This document shows positions 45,559 through 54,680 of a DNA stretch of 64,000 nucleotides, in pieces (the first letter of the stretch is position 1; each line of letters begins with the position of its first letter). Source of the DNA: Prolixibacteraceae bacterium (lineage in GTDB: Bacteria; Bacteroidota; Bacteroidia; Bacteroidales; Prolixibacteraceae); NCBI GenBank assembly GCA_019163175.1, contig JAFLKN010000033.1:1-64000 (forward strand), read 5' to 3'. A model generated the notes under the pieces. The model did not search any database, was not told where the DNA came from, and saw only the letters and a program-made list of their open reading frames with translations. Position numbers and translations under genes: made by a program.

Positions 45559-46458
45559 ATGAGAACAAAACTGATTTCACTTATTCTACTGGTTATTTTA
45601 TTCGTTGCCAATAACGCTGACGCCGCATCAAAAGTACTGTTGCGACTGAATCTTCAGAAAGGAACGACCTACGAAATGACAATGGTTTCGACCAACCAGA
45701 TTGATCAGGAAATGATGGGTCAAAAAATGAAGATTGACCAAAATATTGAAATGGTATTTTCATATTCTGTTTTAGATGTTTTGCCTGATAAAAACTTCCT
45801 GATTGAATATACATTCCAGAAGATGAAGATGAAAATGAACATGAGTGGTCAGGAATTTATTATGGATTCTGAAAGTGCTGATAGCAATCCGATGAATGCC
45901 CCGCTTAAAGATTTGCTTTCTTTAAAATTGAAAATGATTCTTAATCCTAAAGGTGAGGTTGTGAAAGTTGAAGGATTGGAAGAATATGCCCAAAAGCTTT
46001 CAGGAAACCAGCAAATGGCACAAGCCATGCAGATGTTTACCGATGAGGAAAACTTCAAATCCTTTTTTGCACAAACATTCAATTATTTCCCCGAGAATGA
46101 AGTTGCTGTGGCCGACCAATGGAAATCGTCTATAAAAACTCCGGCATTAATGAATACGGAGATTACATTGGTTTTTGAAGTTGCAGCTATTGAAAGCAAT
46201 CAGGTTTATTTAAATGTTGCTGCAGTGGTTGATATGGAAACTTCAATTGAGCAGATGGGCATGAAAATGGACGTGAAAATGGCGGGAAAGCAAAGTGGAA
46301 AAATGACCATTAATGCAACAGATGGTTGGTTAACTTCTTCCGATTTGATTCAAAAATTTGATATGAACATGAAGATGAAAAATCCGCAATCAGGAGAGGA
46401 TATGGTAATTCCAATGGTTCTGAATTCGGTTACAAAAATTTCAGCAGCTAAAAAATAG
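45559..46458 (+). CDS. DUF6263-family exported protein
   Basis: 299 aa with signal peptide (about 1-22, ending NADAAS). The mature part is one beta-rich domain: KGTTYEMTMVSTNQIDQEMMGQ, MVFSYSVLDVLPDKNFLIEYTF, LKMILNPKGEVVKVEG and DGWLTSSDLIQKFDMNMKMK. It is unusually rich in Met (many KMKM and QMGMKM clusters). I recognise it as the DUF6263 group, common in Bacteroidota and of unknown role. It stands alone between two terminators. Confidence 0.75.
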   Translation: MRTKLISLILLVILFVANNADAASKVLLRLNLQKGTTYEMTMVSTNQIDQEMMGQKMKIDQNIEMVFSYSVLDVLPDKNFLIEYTFQKMKMKMNMSGQEFIMDSESADSNPMNAPLKDLLSLKLKMILNPKGEVVKVEGLEEYAQKLSGNQQMAQAMQMFTDEENFKSFFAQTFNYFPENEVAVADQWKSSIKTPALMNTEITLVFEVAAIESNQVYLNVAAVVDMETSIEQMGMKMDVKMAGKQSGKMTINATDGWLTSSDLIQKFDMNMKMKNPQSGEDMVIPMVLNSVTKISAAKK

Positions 46459-46477
46459 GGTAGTTTTATGCCTAAAT

Positions 46478-46520
46478 TAGAGACCCCACAAGTATTACTT
46501 GTGGGGTCTCTAATTTTTTT
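46478..46520. terminator. Bidirectional terminator between DUF6263 gene and metF
   Basis: AGAGACCCCACAAGT (about 46480-46494) pairs with ACTTGTGGGGTCTCT (about 46498-46512) around ATT; a T-run follows on the plus strand and A-rich sequence on the other, so it can end both convergent transcripts. Confidence 0.93.
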
Positions 46521-46538
46521 ATTTCAGCTGGTCACTAA

Positions 46539-47492
46539 TTAAAATACAGCTTCTACAATTTTCCGGGTATTGTCTGAAACGCCGTAAGTGTAAATATGCA
46601 AACTCGGAACCTGATGTGCAACAAGATCTTTCGATTGATGAATAGCCCATTCGGTACCAACCACCTTAGCATCGTCGTCGGTTTTGCATTTGCCTAATTC
46701 GGTGGCCAATTCCTGAGGAATATCGATGCTGAATAGCTTTGGTAAAACAGTCAGCTGGTTTTTCAGATTGATGGGTTTGATTCCGGGAATAATCGGTACC
46801 TGAATACCAATAGCACGGCATTTATCAACGAAATCGTAGTATTTCTGATTGTCGAAAAACATCTGTGTTACAATGTAGTCGGCACCTGTATCTACTTTTT
46901 GTTTCAGGTATTGCAAATCAATTTCTGCGTTTGGAGCCTCAAAATGTTTTTCCGGATATCCGGCCACCCCGATACAGAAATCCATCGGATTCGTGTTTTT
47001 TAGTTCAGGCTCCATGTATTTTCCTTTACGAAGGTTAACAATCTGCTCAACCAACTGGTTGGCATTGGCATGTCCGTTGGGGTCTGGTCTGAAAACATGT
47101 TCGCCTTTATTGCCATCGCCACGTAAAGCAAGTACATTTTTGATACCCATAAAATTCAGGTCAATCAAAACATGTTCGGTTTCGCTTTTCGAAAAACCAC
47201 CACACAAAATATGCGGAATTACCGGAATATTGTACCTGTGCTGAATACTGGCTGCAATGGCTACCGTTCCGGGGCGCTTGCGAACGGTGCGTTTTTCGAT
47301 ACGTCCATCGGGTAATTCGATGTACATCATCTCGTCGCGGTGCGTGGTAATGTTGATGTACTTCGGATCAAAATCGACCAGTGTTTCGATGGTTTTGTAT
47401 ATTTTACTCGCATCGTTTCCTTTGAGCGGGGGCAACAACTCAAACGAAAAGACGGTTTTACTGCTTTGATTGATAATGTCAATTACTTTCAT
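46539..47492 (-). CDS. metF: Methylenetetrahydrofolate reductase
   Basis: 317 aa TIM-barrel flavoenzyme reducing 5,10-methylene-THF to 5-methyl-THF, the methyl donor for MetH. It starts MKVIDIINQSSKTVFSFELLPPLKG; this ATG (47492) fits the family start better than an in-frame ATG at 47525. Motifs: INITTHRDEM, HILCGGFSKSETEHVLIDL, LALRGDGN, FCIGVAGYPEKHFEAPN and ADYIVTQMFFDNQKYYDFVDKC. It is last gene of the methionine cluster, downstream of metH and the 52-aa membrane protein. Confidence 0.95.
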   Translation of the reverse strand: MKVIDIINQSSKTVFSFELLPPLKGNDASKIYKTIETLVDFDPKYINITTHRDEMMYIELPDGRIEKRTVRKRPGTVAIAASIQHRYNIPVIPHILCGGFSKSETEHVLIDLNFMGIKNVLALRGDGNKGEHVFRPDPNGHANANQLVEQIVNLRKGKYMEPELKNTNPMDFCIGVAGYPEKHFEAPNAEIDLQYLKQKVDTGADYIVTQMFFDNQKYYDFVDKCRAIGIQVPIIPGIKPINLKNQLTVLPKLFSIDIPQELATELGKCKTDDDAKVVGTEWAIHQSKDLVAHQVPSLHIYTYGVSDNTRKIVEAVF

Positions 47493-47548
47493 TTCAGGCT
47501 TATTTAAAATGGTCGAAAGGGGCATTTTGCCATCCTTTCAACGAATGA

Positions 47549-47707
47549 TCATTTAAAAATGTTCTCGATTTTATTTTGAGTTTTATTCATTTCACGTTTC
47601 AGTTGGGTCTCAATTGAGTTGTTGAAATGAAAAATCATATCGAGTACAAACATAACAGCCAAACCTAAAATGAAAAAAATAAATCCAGATTTTGTGTTCT
47701 TCTTCAT
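47549..47707 (-). CDS. 52-aa single-span membrane protein between metH and metF
   Basis: A complete small frame: MKKNTKSGFIFFILGL, then AVMFVLDMIFHF, giving one hydrophobic helix (about 8-28), followed by a charged amphipathic tail NNSIETQLKREMNKTQNK and a short end. It has a positive-inside N terminus and a proper stop, and lies on the same strand as metH and metF, 56 bp before the metF start I chose. No family recognised. It is too short to be sure it is expressed, but the composition is clearly that of a membrane peptide and not random frame. Confidence 0.6.
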   Translation of the reverse strand: MKKNTKSGFIFFILGLAVMFVLDMIFHFNNSIETQLKREMNKTQNKIENIFK

Positions 47708-48028
47708 GGGTTATTAATTTATAGATTATATTTTCATTCGCAATATCGTACAATTACCTTGAAATCCTAACGTTCTACTTTAGATTTTCAAGGTAAATGG
47801 ATTAGGTCAGTGAAAAATACAGAATTCTCATACTGACTTTTTGAAGTCTTTCTGATGATGATTTGTTCCATTCCGACCGAAAGAAATCATCCGCTTTGAT
47901 TTTCATTTTTGCGCTGACGAGTTCCTCCTTGCTCATTTAACCCTGGGCTACATATATTCCGCTCCTCTGGAGCTACGAGATTGTTCAAGCCAAGTTTTTT
48001 GCGACTGAAAACTGAAACTGCTAACTTT
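47708..48028. other. Intergenic region after metH: hairpin and possible dispersed repeat
   Basis: Two structures are seen. TTACCTTGAAA (47754-47764) and TTTCAAGGTAA (47786-47796) form a perfect 11-bp inverted repeat with a 21-nt loop, placed before the small membrane protein. At about 47880-47990 a GC-richer segment (CCGCTCCTCTGGAGC, CCCTGGGCTACATATATTCCG) differs in composition from its surroundings and looks like a dispersed intergenic element. No further gene seen. Confidence 0.4.
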
Positions 48029-51000
48029 CTAAATCCCCTTATAATTCAGATTCGAAGGCATGAATTTTTCGATTACCTCCACGCTCACACCTTTCCGGCG
48101 GGCGTAATCTTCAACCTGGTCTTTGCCAACCTTTTCCAGACTAAAATATTTTGATTCCGGATGCACGAAAAATTCTCCACTCACCGAAGCAGTAGGGAAC
48201 ATCATAAAGTGTTCGGTCAGAGTCATGCCAATGTCATCGGCTTTCAGCATGTTGAACAGGTTGCCTTTTTCATGGTGCTCAGGACATGCCGGATATCCAA
48301 TGGCCGGGCGGATTCCCTGGTAATCAACATGGAACATTTCTTCCAGCGAAAGCTTTTCTTCCGGAACATAACCCCAGTATTCCTTACGTACCTGGAGATG
48401 CAACAACTCGGCAAAAGCTTCCGACAAGCGGTCGGCCAGCGATTCGAGTAAAATGGCATTGTAATCGTCATGGTCATCATGGAATTTTTTCATCCATTTT
48501 TCAATTCCAACGCCACCGGTTACCGCAAAGGCACCGAAATAATCGGTTTTGCCGCTTTCAACCGGAGCAATAAAATCGGACAAGCAATAATTCGGTGAGC
48601 CCGGTTTTTTGGCTTCCTGCTGCCGGAGCTCATAAAAGCGCCCGGCCTCTTTCCGGTGGGTTTCATCTTCGTAAACCACGATATCGTCTCCATCAGCATT
48701 GGCTGGCCAGATGCCGAAAACACCATTAGCCTGCACCATTTTCTGCTCAGTTATCATGTCGAGCATCCGGTTGGCGTCGGCATACAGTTTGCGCGCTTCC
48801 TCGCCCTGAAGTTCGTCATTCAGGATATCCGGAAATTTGCCTTTCAGCTCCCAAACAAAGAAGAAGAACGTCCAATCGATGTATTGCCGGAGTTCCGAAA
48901 TAGGGTAATCAATCAACTGTTTTACGCCTACAAAATTGGGCTTGTAGATGGGCGTATTGTTCCAGTCAATTTTTAGTTTGTTGGCTCGGGCTTCTTCAAT
49001 AGGCAAGTATTTTTTAGCCTTTTTCTGACCATGCTGTTCGCGTACTTGCCGATAATCTTCATGAAGTTCTTTCAGGAACTCTTCATTTCCTGAAACCAGA
49101 TTGGAGACTACGCCCACCGCACGCGAGGCGTCTTTGACATAGATCACCGGATTTTTATATTGTGGAGCAATTTTCACGGCTGTGTGTATTTTTGAGGTTG
49201 TTGCCCCGCCAATCAACAGCGGCAAATTCATGTTTCGGCGCTCCATTTCTGTGGCCACATCCACCATAATTTCGAGTGAAGGTGTAATTAATCCACTCAG
49301 CCCAATAATATCAACCTTCTCTTGAATGGCCGTTTCCAAGATTTTTTCAGTAGGTACCATAACCCCCAAGTCGATTACCCGGTAGTTGTTGCAGCCTAAA
49401 ACCACCCCAACAATATTTTTACCGATGTCGTGCACATCGCCTTTTACGGTAGCCATCAGCACGGTTTTGCGGTTGTCGGTTGTATCCAGTTTATCTTTAT
49501 CTGCTTCAATATATGGAAGCAAATACGCTACCGCTTTTTTCATTACGCGTGCCGATTTAATCACTTGCGGAAGGAACATTTTCCCGGCGCCAAAAAGGTC
49601 GCCAACCACATTCATTCCGTCCATCAGCGGGCCTTCGATGATATTCAGAACCGGAGAATAATGAGGTAAAGCTTCAGCCAAATCAATCTCGATAAAATCG
49701 GGCAGACCTTTTATCAGTGCATGTTCCAACCGTTTTTCAACTGGGAGGTTGCGCCATTCGTCTTTACGCTCTTCTTTAGCATCCTGCTCTTTCAAAGTCA
49801 GCGAAAATTCGAGTAGTTCCTCGGTGGCTTCGGGTTTTTTATTCAAGACTAAGTTTTCTACTTTCTCCAGAAAGTCCTTCGGAATTTCGTCGTAAATCTG
49901 AAGCATCCCAGGGTTTACAATTCCCATGTCGAGTCCGGCGCGGATAGCATGGAACAGGAATACCGAATGGATTGCCTCCCGAACCTGATCATTTCCACGG
50001 AACGAAAACGAGACATTGCTGATTCCACCACTTGTTTTGGCGTGTTTCAAATGCTGTTTGATCCAGCGAACCGACTCAATAAAATCGACAGCATAGTTAT
50101 TGTGTTCTTCTATTCCTGTACCGATGGTCAGCACGTTGGTATCGAAAATGATATCCTGAGCCGGAAAGTTAATTTCATTAACGAGTATGTTATAGGCACG
50201 CTGACAAATTTCGATACGCCGTTCGAACGAATCGGCCTGACCTTTTTCGTCGAAAGCCATAACAACCACAGCAGCGCCGTAGCGTTTCAGCCGTTGAGCC
50301 TGTTTCCGAAAAACATCCTCACCTTCCTTCATACTGATGGAATTCACAATAGCTTTGCCTTGCAAGCATTTCAACCCTTCTTCAATTACCTCCCATTTCG
50401 ATGAGTCAATCATAATTGGAAGACGCGCAATATCAGGTTCGCCCATCAGCAGATTCAGGAAAGTAACCATTTCCTTTTTTGCATCGAGCATGGCATCATC
50501 AAAATTCACGTCGATCACCTGAGCACCTTCATCCACTTGGTTGCGGGCAATGGCCAGCGCTTCTTCGTATTTTTCTTCGCGGATTAGTCGGGCAAATTTG
50601 CGCGATCCGGCTACGTTGCAACGTTCTCCAATGTTGACAAAAATGGCTTCGTGAGTAATCGTTACTGGTTCAAGACCGCTTAACTTAGTATGTTTATCTT
50701 TTTTTCTTCGTAGATGCGGTTCAGATTTATCCGCAATTTTAGCCAGTTCGCGAATATGATCGGGAGTTGTTCCGCAACAACCGCCAATGATATTCACGAA
50801 TTTATTGTCGAGGAAATCGCCGACCTGATGCGCCATTTCTGCAGGAGTTTCGTCGTATTCGCCAAACTGGTTGGGCAATCCGGCATTCGGATAGGCGCTG
50901 ATAAAGAAGGAAGATTTCTTCGACAATTCTTCCAAATACGGGCGTAAATCGCGGGCGCCCAGCGAACAGTTCAGCCCGATGGAAAGCAGATCGATGTGCG

Positions 51001-51703
51001 AAACCGAAGTCAGAAAAGCTTCCACTGTTTGGCCTGAAAGGGTGCGTCCGCTGGCATCAGTAATTGTTCCTGAAACCATTACCGGAAGCCGCAATCCACG
51101 TTCTTCCAATTCATCTTCGATAGCAAATAGCGCTGCTTTTGCATTCAGCGTATCAAAAATCGTTTCAACTAGAAGCAAATCAACCCCACCATCCAGTAAG
51201 CCTTTGATCTGTTCGCTATATGAAGCTTTTACCTCATCAAAGTTTACAGACCTGAATCCCGGATCGTTCACATCAGGCGAAAGCGACAGGGTTTTATTCA
51301 TAGGGCCAATGGCTCCAGCCACATAGCGAGGTTTCTCCGGATTTTTAGCAGTGAATTCTTCTGCTACTGCAACAGCTAGTTGCGCTGCTTGTAGGTTAAG
51401 CTGATAAACCCACTCTTCCAAATGATAATCGGCCTGAGAAATACTGGTTGAATTGAACGTATTGGTTTCGATGATGTCGGCCCCAGCTTCCAGAAACTGA
51501 GCATGAATTTCGCGGATGATTTCAGGTTTGGTGATCGAAAGCAGATCATTGTTGCCTTTCAGGTCGTGCTGAAAATCTGTAAAAATAGCACCCCGAAAGT
51601 CTTCTTCCGACAGTCGGTGTTTCTGAATCATGGTCCCCATGGCGCCATCGAGTACCAAAACGCGCGACTCGAGTTCGTGTTGTATGTTTTTTTTCGTTGT
51701 CAT
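48029..51703 (-). CDS. metH: Cobalamin-dependent methionine synthase
   Basis: 1224 aa from ATG at 51703 (an in-frame TTG start would add 7 residues). It transfers methyl from methyl-THF via cobalamin to homocysteine. Domains in order: homocysteine-binding barrel ([14 protein letters not shown]; zinc Cys in [11 protein letters not shown]), pterin-binding barrel ([20 protein letters not shown]), cobalamin domain with DVHDIGKN (cobalt-ligand His at about 760), and C-terminal SAM-binding activation domain ([22 protein letters not shown]). Full length and intact. On the same strand as the homocysteine-forming genes, 125 bp downstream of UPF0280 and upstream of metF. Confidence 0.97.
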   Translation of the reverse strand: MTTKKNIQHELESRVLVLDGAMGTMIQKHRLSEEDFRGAIFTDFQHDLKGNNDLLSITKPEIIREIHAQFLEAGADIIETNTFNSTSISQADYHLEEWVYQLNLQAAQLAVAVAEEFTAKNPEKPRYVAGAIGPMNKTLSLSPDVNDPGFRSVNFDEVKASYSEQIKGLLDGGVDLLLVETIFDTLNAKAALFAIEDELEERGLRLPVMVSGTITDASGRTLSGQTVEAFLTSVSHIDLLSIGLNCSLGARDLRPYLEELSKKSSFFISAYPNAGLPNQFGEYDETPAEMAHQVGDFLDNKFVNIIGGCCGTTPDHIRELAKIADKSEPHLRRKKDKHTKLSGLEPVTITHEAIFVNIGERCNVAGSRKFARLIREEKYEEALAIARNQVDEGAQVIDVNFDDAMLDAKKEMVTFLNLLMGEPDIARLPIMIDSSKWEVIEEGLKCLQGKAIVNSISMKEGEDVFRKQAQRLKRYGAAVVVMAFDEKGQADSFERRIEICQRAYNILVNEINFPAQDIIFDTNVLTIGTGIEEHNNYAVDFIESVRWIKQHLKHAKTSGGISNVSFSFRGNDQVREAIHSVFLFHAIRAGLDMGIVNPGMLQIYDEIPKDFLEKVENLVLNKKPEATEELLEFSLTLKEQDAKEERKDEWRNLPVEKRLEHALIKGLPDFIEIDLAEALPHYSPVLNIIEGPLMDGMNVVGDLFGAGKMFLPQVIKSARVMKKAVAYLLPYIEADKDKLDTTDNRKTVLMATVKGDVHDIGKNIVGVVLGCNNYRVIDLGVMVPTEKILETAIQEKVDIIGLSGLITPSLEIMVDVATEMERRNMNLPLLIGGATTSKIHTAVKIAPQYKNPVIYVKDASRAVGVVSNLVSGNEEFLKELHEDYRQVREQHGQKKAKKYLPIEEARANKLKIDWNNTPIYKPNFVGVKQLIDYPISELRQYIDWTFFFFVWELKGKFPDILNDELQGEEARKLYADANRMLDMITEQKMVQANGVFGIWPANADGDDIVVYEDETHRKEAGRFYELRQQEAKKPGSPNYCLSDFIAPVESGKTDYFGAFAVTGGVGIEKWMKKFHDDHDDYNAILLESLADRLSEAFAELLHLQVRKEYWGYVPEEKLSLEEMFHVDYQGIRPAIGYPACPEHHEKGNLFNMLKADDIGMTLTEHFMMFPTASVSGEFFVHPESKYFSLEKVGKDQVEDYARRKGVSVEVIEKFMPSNLNYKGI

Positions 51704-51723
51704 CTTTTCAATAATTAAAGTCA

Positions 51724-51816
51724 AGTCATCCTGAACTTCCTGCCCGCTAGCTTGGCCGGCGGGGTTTTAGGATCCACTGCATAAACATTAGACCACTAAA
51801 TAAATTCAGGATGACT
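51724..51816. repeat. Inverted-repeat-bounded element between UPF0280 and metH
   Basis: AGTCATCCTGAA (51724-51735) and TTCAGGATGACT (51805-51816) are a perfect 12-bp inverted repeat bounding 69 bp, which contains a second GC-rich hairpin CCCGC...GCGGG around 51743-51763. The GC content is well above that of nearby intergenic DNA. The shape is that of a small palindromic dispersed element; it could also fold in the mRNA and modulate metH. Confidence 0.5.
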
Positions 51817-51828
51817 GAAAGTGAAAAG

Positions 51829-52575
51829 TTATCGTATCAATTTCAGTTCAAATTTCCCCCGGATACCAATTTTGTCTCGACAAATAATCACCGCCGATAG
51901 TATCTCCGGAAACTGCTCCGTTAGCTGTGTTACCTGCTGCACATCTTCAGGCACCTGAACCAAATTGCCAAACGTTGTCGCCAGCGCATCGGCCAAAGCG
52001 GTGTTTCGGCAAACAATCATGGTCGCATCGGTTTTTCCTAAACTGACCGAAGGACCAACTGTTCCAGCAGAGGTGCAAACTCCCAGCGGCGATTCGGAAG
52101 CCTGAATTTCAATCCCGATTTTCTCCGACAATGGTGAACTTCCTGCATAAACCGACATCAGCAAATTTCGGTTAATCTTCAGGAAAATATCACCACCATT
52201 CTCCACCACCAATTCCTGAATTTCAAATTGTTGCATCAAATGTCGCCCAACCATTTCAGAAAAACCACCGGCTACGGAAGCCATCGGCCCCACTCCGGCA
52301 CGATTAGCTGCTTCGGCCATCCATCTAACAATCTCAGGGGCATTCGGTTCTACCCGATGCGGTTCGAAGGTCTTTCCAAAGATGGGATCATGAAGCAAAT
52401 AAGCCTCCATTTCCGATCGCAACTGCACTACTTTCGAGTGTGCAACCTCTTTCATTTCTTCGCGAAACGATTCCGGATCAATGCCAATCCACAAATCGGT
52501 TTCCTTGTAATTTATTCCGAACGACCGAAATCGTTCCTGCGAAAACTGGTTACGATATGTGCGCTGTTCTATCAC
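51829..52575 (-). CDS. UPF0280 (COG2122, ApbE-like) protein of the homocysteine module
   Basis: 248 aa, cytoplasmic. Visible: RTYRNQFSQERFRSF, the ApbE-like core GVGPMASVAGGFSEMVGRHL, VVENGGDIFLKIN and GVCTSAGTVGPSVSLGKTDATMIV. The family is related to the ApbE flavin transferase fold. COG2122 is repeatedly encoded with DUF39 and NIL-ferredoxin genes, and in methanogens it was linked to homocysteine formation when sulfide is scarce. It lies 31 bp after the NIL-ferredoxin here. The biochemical step is not established. Confidence 0.85.
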   Translation of the reverse strand: MIEQRTYRNQFSQERFRSFGINYKETDLWIGIDPESFREEMKEVAHSKVVQLRSEMEAYLLHDPIFGKTFEPHRVEPNAPEIVRWMAEAANRAGVGPMASVAGGFSEMVGRHLMQQFEIQELVVENGGDIFLKINRNLLMSVYAGSSPLSEKIGIEIQASESPLGVCTSAGTVGPSVSLGKTDATMIVCRNTALADALATTFGNLVQVPEDVQQVTQLTEQFPEILSAVIICRDKIGIRGKFELKLIR

Positions 52576-52606
52576 CTTTTCTTCTGCCTGTTAACTTCTG
52601 TCTGAT

Positions 52607-53026
52607 TTATTCCCTAAAATCAATCTTAAACAAATTCAGCGGACAAGCAGGAACGCAAAGTTCGCAAACAATGCATTTCTCCGGATCAAACTGAAGCTCC
52701 CATTTTACCGGATCCATTTGTAGTGCACCAGCAAAACATACGGCAGTGCAATTTCCGCAACTGATACATCGAACATGATCCCAGGTAATTTTTTTATTCA
52801 GCGGCTCACAGCTCACCTGATTTTCTTGCAAATATGCGATGCCGTTTTTCAGGTTGGTGGTTGTTCCTTCCAGTTCCAGCACCAAACTTCCGGTTTTCCC
52901 CGGCCAAACTTCGGCCCGAAGAATATTAATCCTGATGTCGAAATCCTTTACTAAATGGTAACTAAACGGCTGATCACCACTTTGAGGAGGAAACTTAAGG
53001 ACATATCTTTTTTTCTGCATTTTCAT
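52607..53026 (-). CDS. NIL-domain two-[4Fe-4S] ferredoxin, homocysteine synthesis partner
   Basis: 139 aa. NIL domain about 8-80 (KRYVLKFPPQ, GSLVLELEGT, GIAYLQENQVSCEPL) fused to a 2[4Fe-4S] ferredoxin with CISCGNCTAVC and CIVCELCVPACP. In methanogens and some anaerobic bacteria this protein supplies electrons to the DUF39 enzyme that turns aspartate semialdehyde plus sulfide into homocysteine. Its ATG overlaps the DUF39 stop by 4 bp, implying coupled translation and a complex. Confidence 0.9.
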   Translation of the reverse strand: MKMQKKRYVLKFPPQSGDQPFSYHLVKDFDIRINILRAEVWPGKTGSLVLELEGTTTNLKNGIAYLQENQVSCEPLNKKITWDHVRCISCGNCTAVCFAGALQMDPVKWELQFDPEKCIVCELCVPACPLNLFKIDFRE

Positions 53027-54189
53027 GATTGTTCACCTCCCTTAATTTCTTTAAGCGATTTAAGTGATGTATTTTTCGGAAACATCTGAACGGGCTTGCT
53101 GATTTCGAACTCGCCGTCTAAAATGGATTGTTTCAGGATTTCAGCAATTTTGCGCGCTTTGCTCAGGCTAGAAACCGGCGCTGTTCGAATCTTTTTTCCC
53201 TGAACTTCAATTTCTCCTGAACGCAATTCCGCATAAGTTACCCGGCCCAGGGCAGGGCTACCTTCTACTCCGTAATCACATACTGTGGTCTCAATCTGTT
53301 CATTCCGGATAGAAACGCATTTGGCAATGTCGGCATTCAGCACCGGAATCGGGATTCCGATACCCACGAATAAACTCACGCCATATTTCTCGTAGTAGGC
53401 AGCTTGCAGGAATTCTGAAGACATTTCTTTCAGATTACCCATTACCGCCAATGTAGCCGAATTACCTACTGGAACGCCAAATTCGTTTTTCGGTTTCGAG
53501 GTGTTGAACTGTGTTCCCGGCCAAACTACAAAACCCTGCGTTCCTCCCAGAAAAATGCGGGTTCCGATTCCAATTGTTTTCATTTCCGGATCGTTCAGCA
53601 GTGGGCTTAATTCGCCTGAAGTTGAATAAGTTGCATTGCGCATATTGGGAAGCAAATTTCCCATGTACGTGTATTTCATTTGCGAGGTGGAATTTACCGC
53701 AACGGGATAATTCTGATAGGCATTGCGCGGATTGAACAGAATCATTTCGTTCACCGTTTCCTTGTTGATGATGGTTTTGATGTGTTTCCGTGGATAACAA
53801 TCGGTGCCTTTTCCCCAGGCTTCCAGTTCAATATTTTTGCCATCTACCAAATCCTGAATAACATGAGCTCCGCCGTATTTGGGGTTCTCCGGATCGCACG
53901 CCGTAGCGCCGATGTAGGTGTCCACCGCAGCCAAACCTTCGTAGGCAGGCACTCCATTTAATCGGATTTTTTCCATTCGGATTGGCGGATTAGCATGTCC
54001 GAAATTGACAATAGCACCGGAAGAACACATGGCTCCAAAAGTTGCAGTAGTCACCACGTCAACCCTTTCCGCGATTTCTTCCGGAGAAGCGGTGAGTGCC
54101 ATTTGCGAAACTTCCTCAGCCGTGAGCACCACCGCTTCACCGCGCCGGATTTTCTCGTTGATTTCTTCGTATGTTTTTTGAATGCCCAT
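53023..54189 (-). CDS. DUF39 homocysteine-biosynthesis enzyme (L-aspartate semialdehyde sulfurtransferase)
   Basis: 388 aa, cytoplasmic, the form without C-terminal CBS domains. It makes homocysteine from aspartate semialdehyde and a sulfide-derived persulfide, bypassing homoserine activation. Visible: TYEEINEKIRRGEAVVLTAEE start, TTATFGAMCSSGAIVNFGH (C55), GATACDPENPKYGGAHVI (C98), GTDCYPRKHI (C131) and GIGTRIFLGGTQGFV. C55 and C131 sit where I recall functionally important cysteines in the archaeal enzyme. It is the first gene after a SAM-I riboswitch, which independently supports a methionine role. Confidence 0.9.
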   Translation of the reverse strand: MGIQKTYEEINEKIRRGEAVVLTAEEVSQMALTASPEEIAERVDVVTTATFGAMCSSGAIVNFGHANPPIRMEKIRLNGVPAYEGLAAVDTYIGATACDPENPKYGGAHVIQDLVDGKNIELEAWGKGTDCYPRKHIKTIINKETVNEMILFNPRNAYQNYPVAVNSTSQMKYTYMGNLLPNMRNATYSTSGELSPLLNDPEMKTIGIGTRIFLGGTQGFVVWPGTQFNTSKPKNEFGVPVGNSATLAVMGNLKEMSSEFLQAAYYEKYGVSLFVGIGIPIPVLNADIAKCVSIRNEQIETTVCDYGVEGSPALGRVTYAELRSGEIEVQGKKIRTAPVSSLSKARKIAEILKQSILDGEFEISKPVQMFPKNTSLKSLKEIKGGEQS

Positions 54190-54277
54190 ATCGTATTAAT
54201 TATCAATGATTAATTGTTATTGGAGAAAACAAAAAGGTTTGTTCTCCTGAAATTTGATGTAGTTTTATTAAAGGTAA

Positions 54278-54343
54278 CTAGCACATGCACATGTTCGAAA
54301 AGTACATGAAACTCAGGAAATAAAGATTTGCTTGTTTTTTCAT
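54278..54343 (-). CDS. Met/Cys-rich 21-aa upstream ORF (candidate leader peptide)
   Basis: An ATG at 54343, 17 bp after the SAM riboswitch 3' edge, opens 21 codons ending in TAG. The peptide starts MKKQANLYF, continues LSF and ends MYFSNMCMC: of its last nine residues five are Met or Cys. It lies in the untranslated leader of the homocysteine operon, 88 bp before the DUF39 start. Met and Cys codons at the end of a leader ORF are what a translation-based sensor of these amino acids would use. It may also be chance; expression is unproven. Confidence 0.5.
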   Translation of the reverse strand: MKKQANLYFLSFMYFSNMCMC

Positions 54344-54359
54344 TTTCTTGTTGAATTAT

Positions 54360-54450
54360 AATTCCGTTTCCGGCCGGGTATTGGCACCTTTTCTATTTAA
54401 GCTGGTTGCCAGAGTTTCGCTGAGCCCGATCTCTCCGCTCTTCTTTATAA
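54360..54450 (-). promoter_or_regulatory. SAM-I (S-box) riboswitch
   Basis: Read 5' to 3' on the minus strand from 54450: AAGAGCGGAGAGATCGGGC (start of P1/P2), then the conserved GAAACTCTGGCAACCAGC, then AAAGGTGCCAATACCCGG, and a closing 3' strand GGAATTATAA that pairs with TTATAA at the 5' end. The elements GCAACC and AAGGTGCCAAT are the core of the class I S-adenosylmethionine aptamer. It lies upstream of the DUF39, NIL-ferredoxin, UPF0280 and probably metH/metF genes, so SAM should repress them. The expression platform is not obvious; a short imperfect hairpin lies at about 54220-54247. Confidence 0.92.
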
Positions 54451-54490
54451 TCAAACAATCAGTTTGTGTGAGGATTATTTGATAATGAGA

Positions 54491-54522
54491 CAAAAATAAG
54501 TTCAAAAACCCGAACTATCAAA
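54491..54522 (-). promoter_or_regulatory. Bacteroidota-type promoter for the SAM-riboswitch operon
   Basis: TTTG (54522-54519), 20 nt, then TATTTTTG (54498-54491), a perfect match to the phylum's TTTG-N19-21-TAnnTTTG vegetative promoter. Transcription would start near 54484, about 35 nt before the aptamer. Confidence 0.65.
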
Positions 54523-54680
54523 TAAAACACAGTTTTGCCGAAAGTTTTAAAATAAATATAGCCAGACATGCTAATTGCCGACCAAATATCTTTACAGATC
54601 GTATCAATTATCCAAAATTTAAACGAATTTTGAGGGAAACAACCCTCTGATTTATTGAAGATCCACAAAAATAGTTCATT

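Noticed and set aside
51717-51828. Cobalamin or SAM riboswitch before metH
   Set aside because: The gap is too short and lacks both the B12-box and the S-box core; only a palindromic element is seen.
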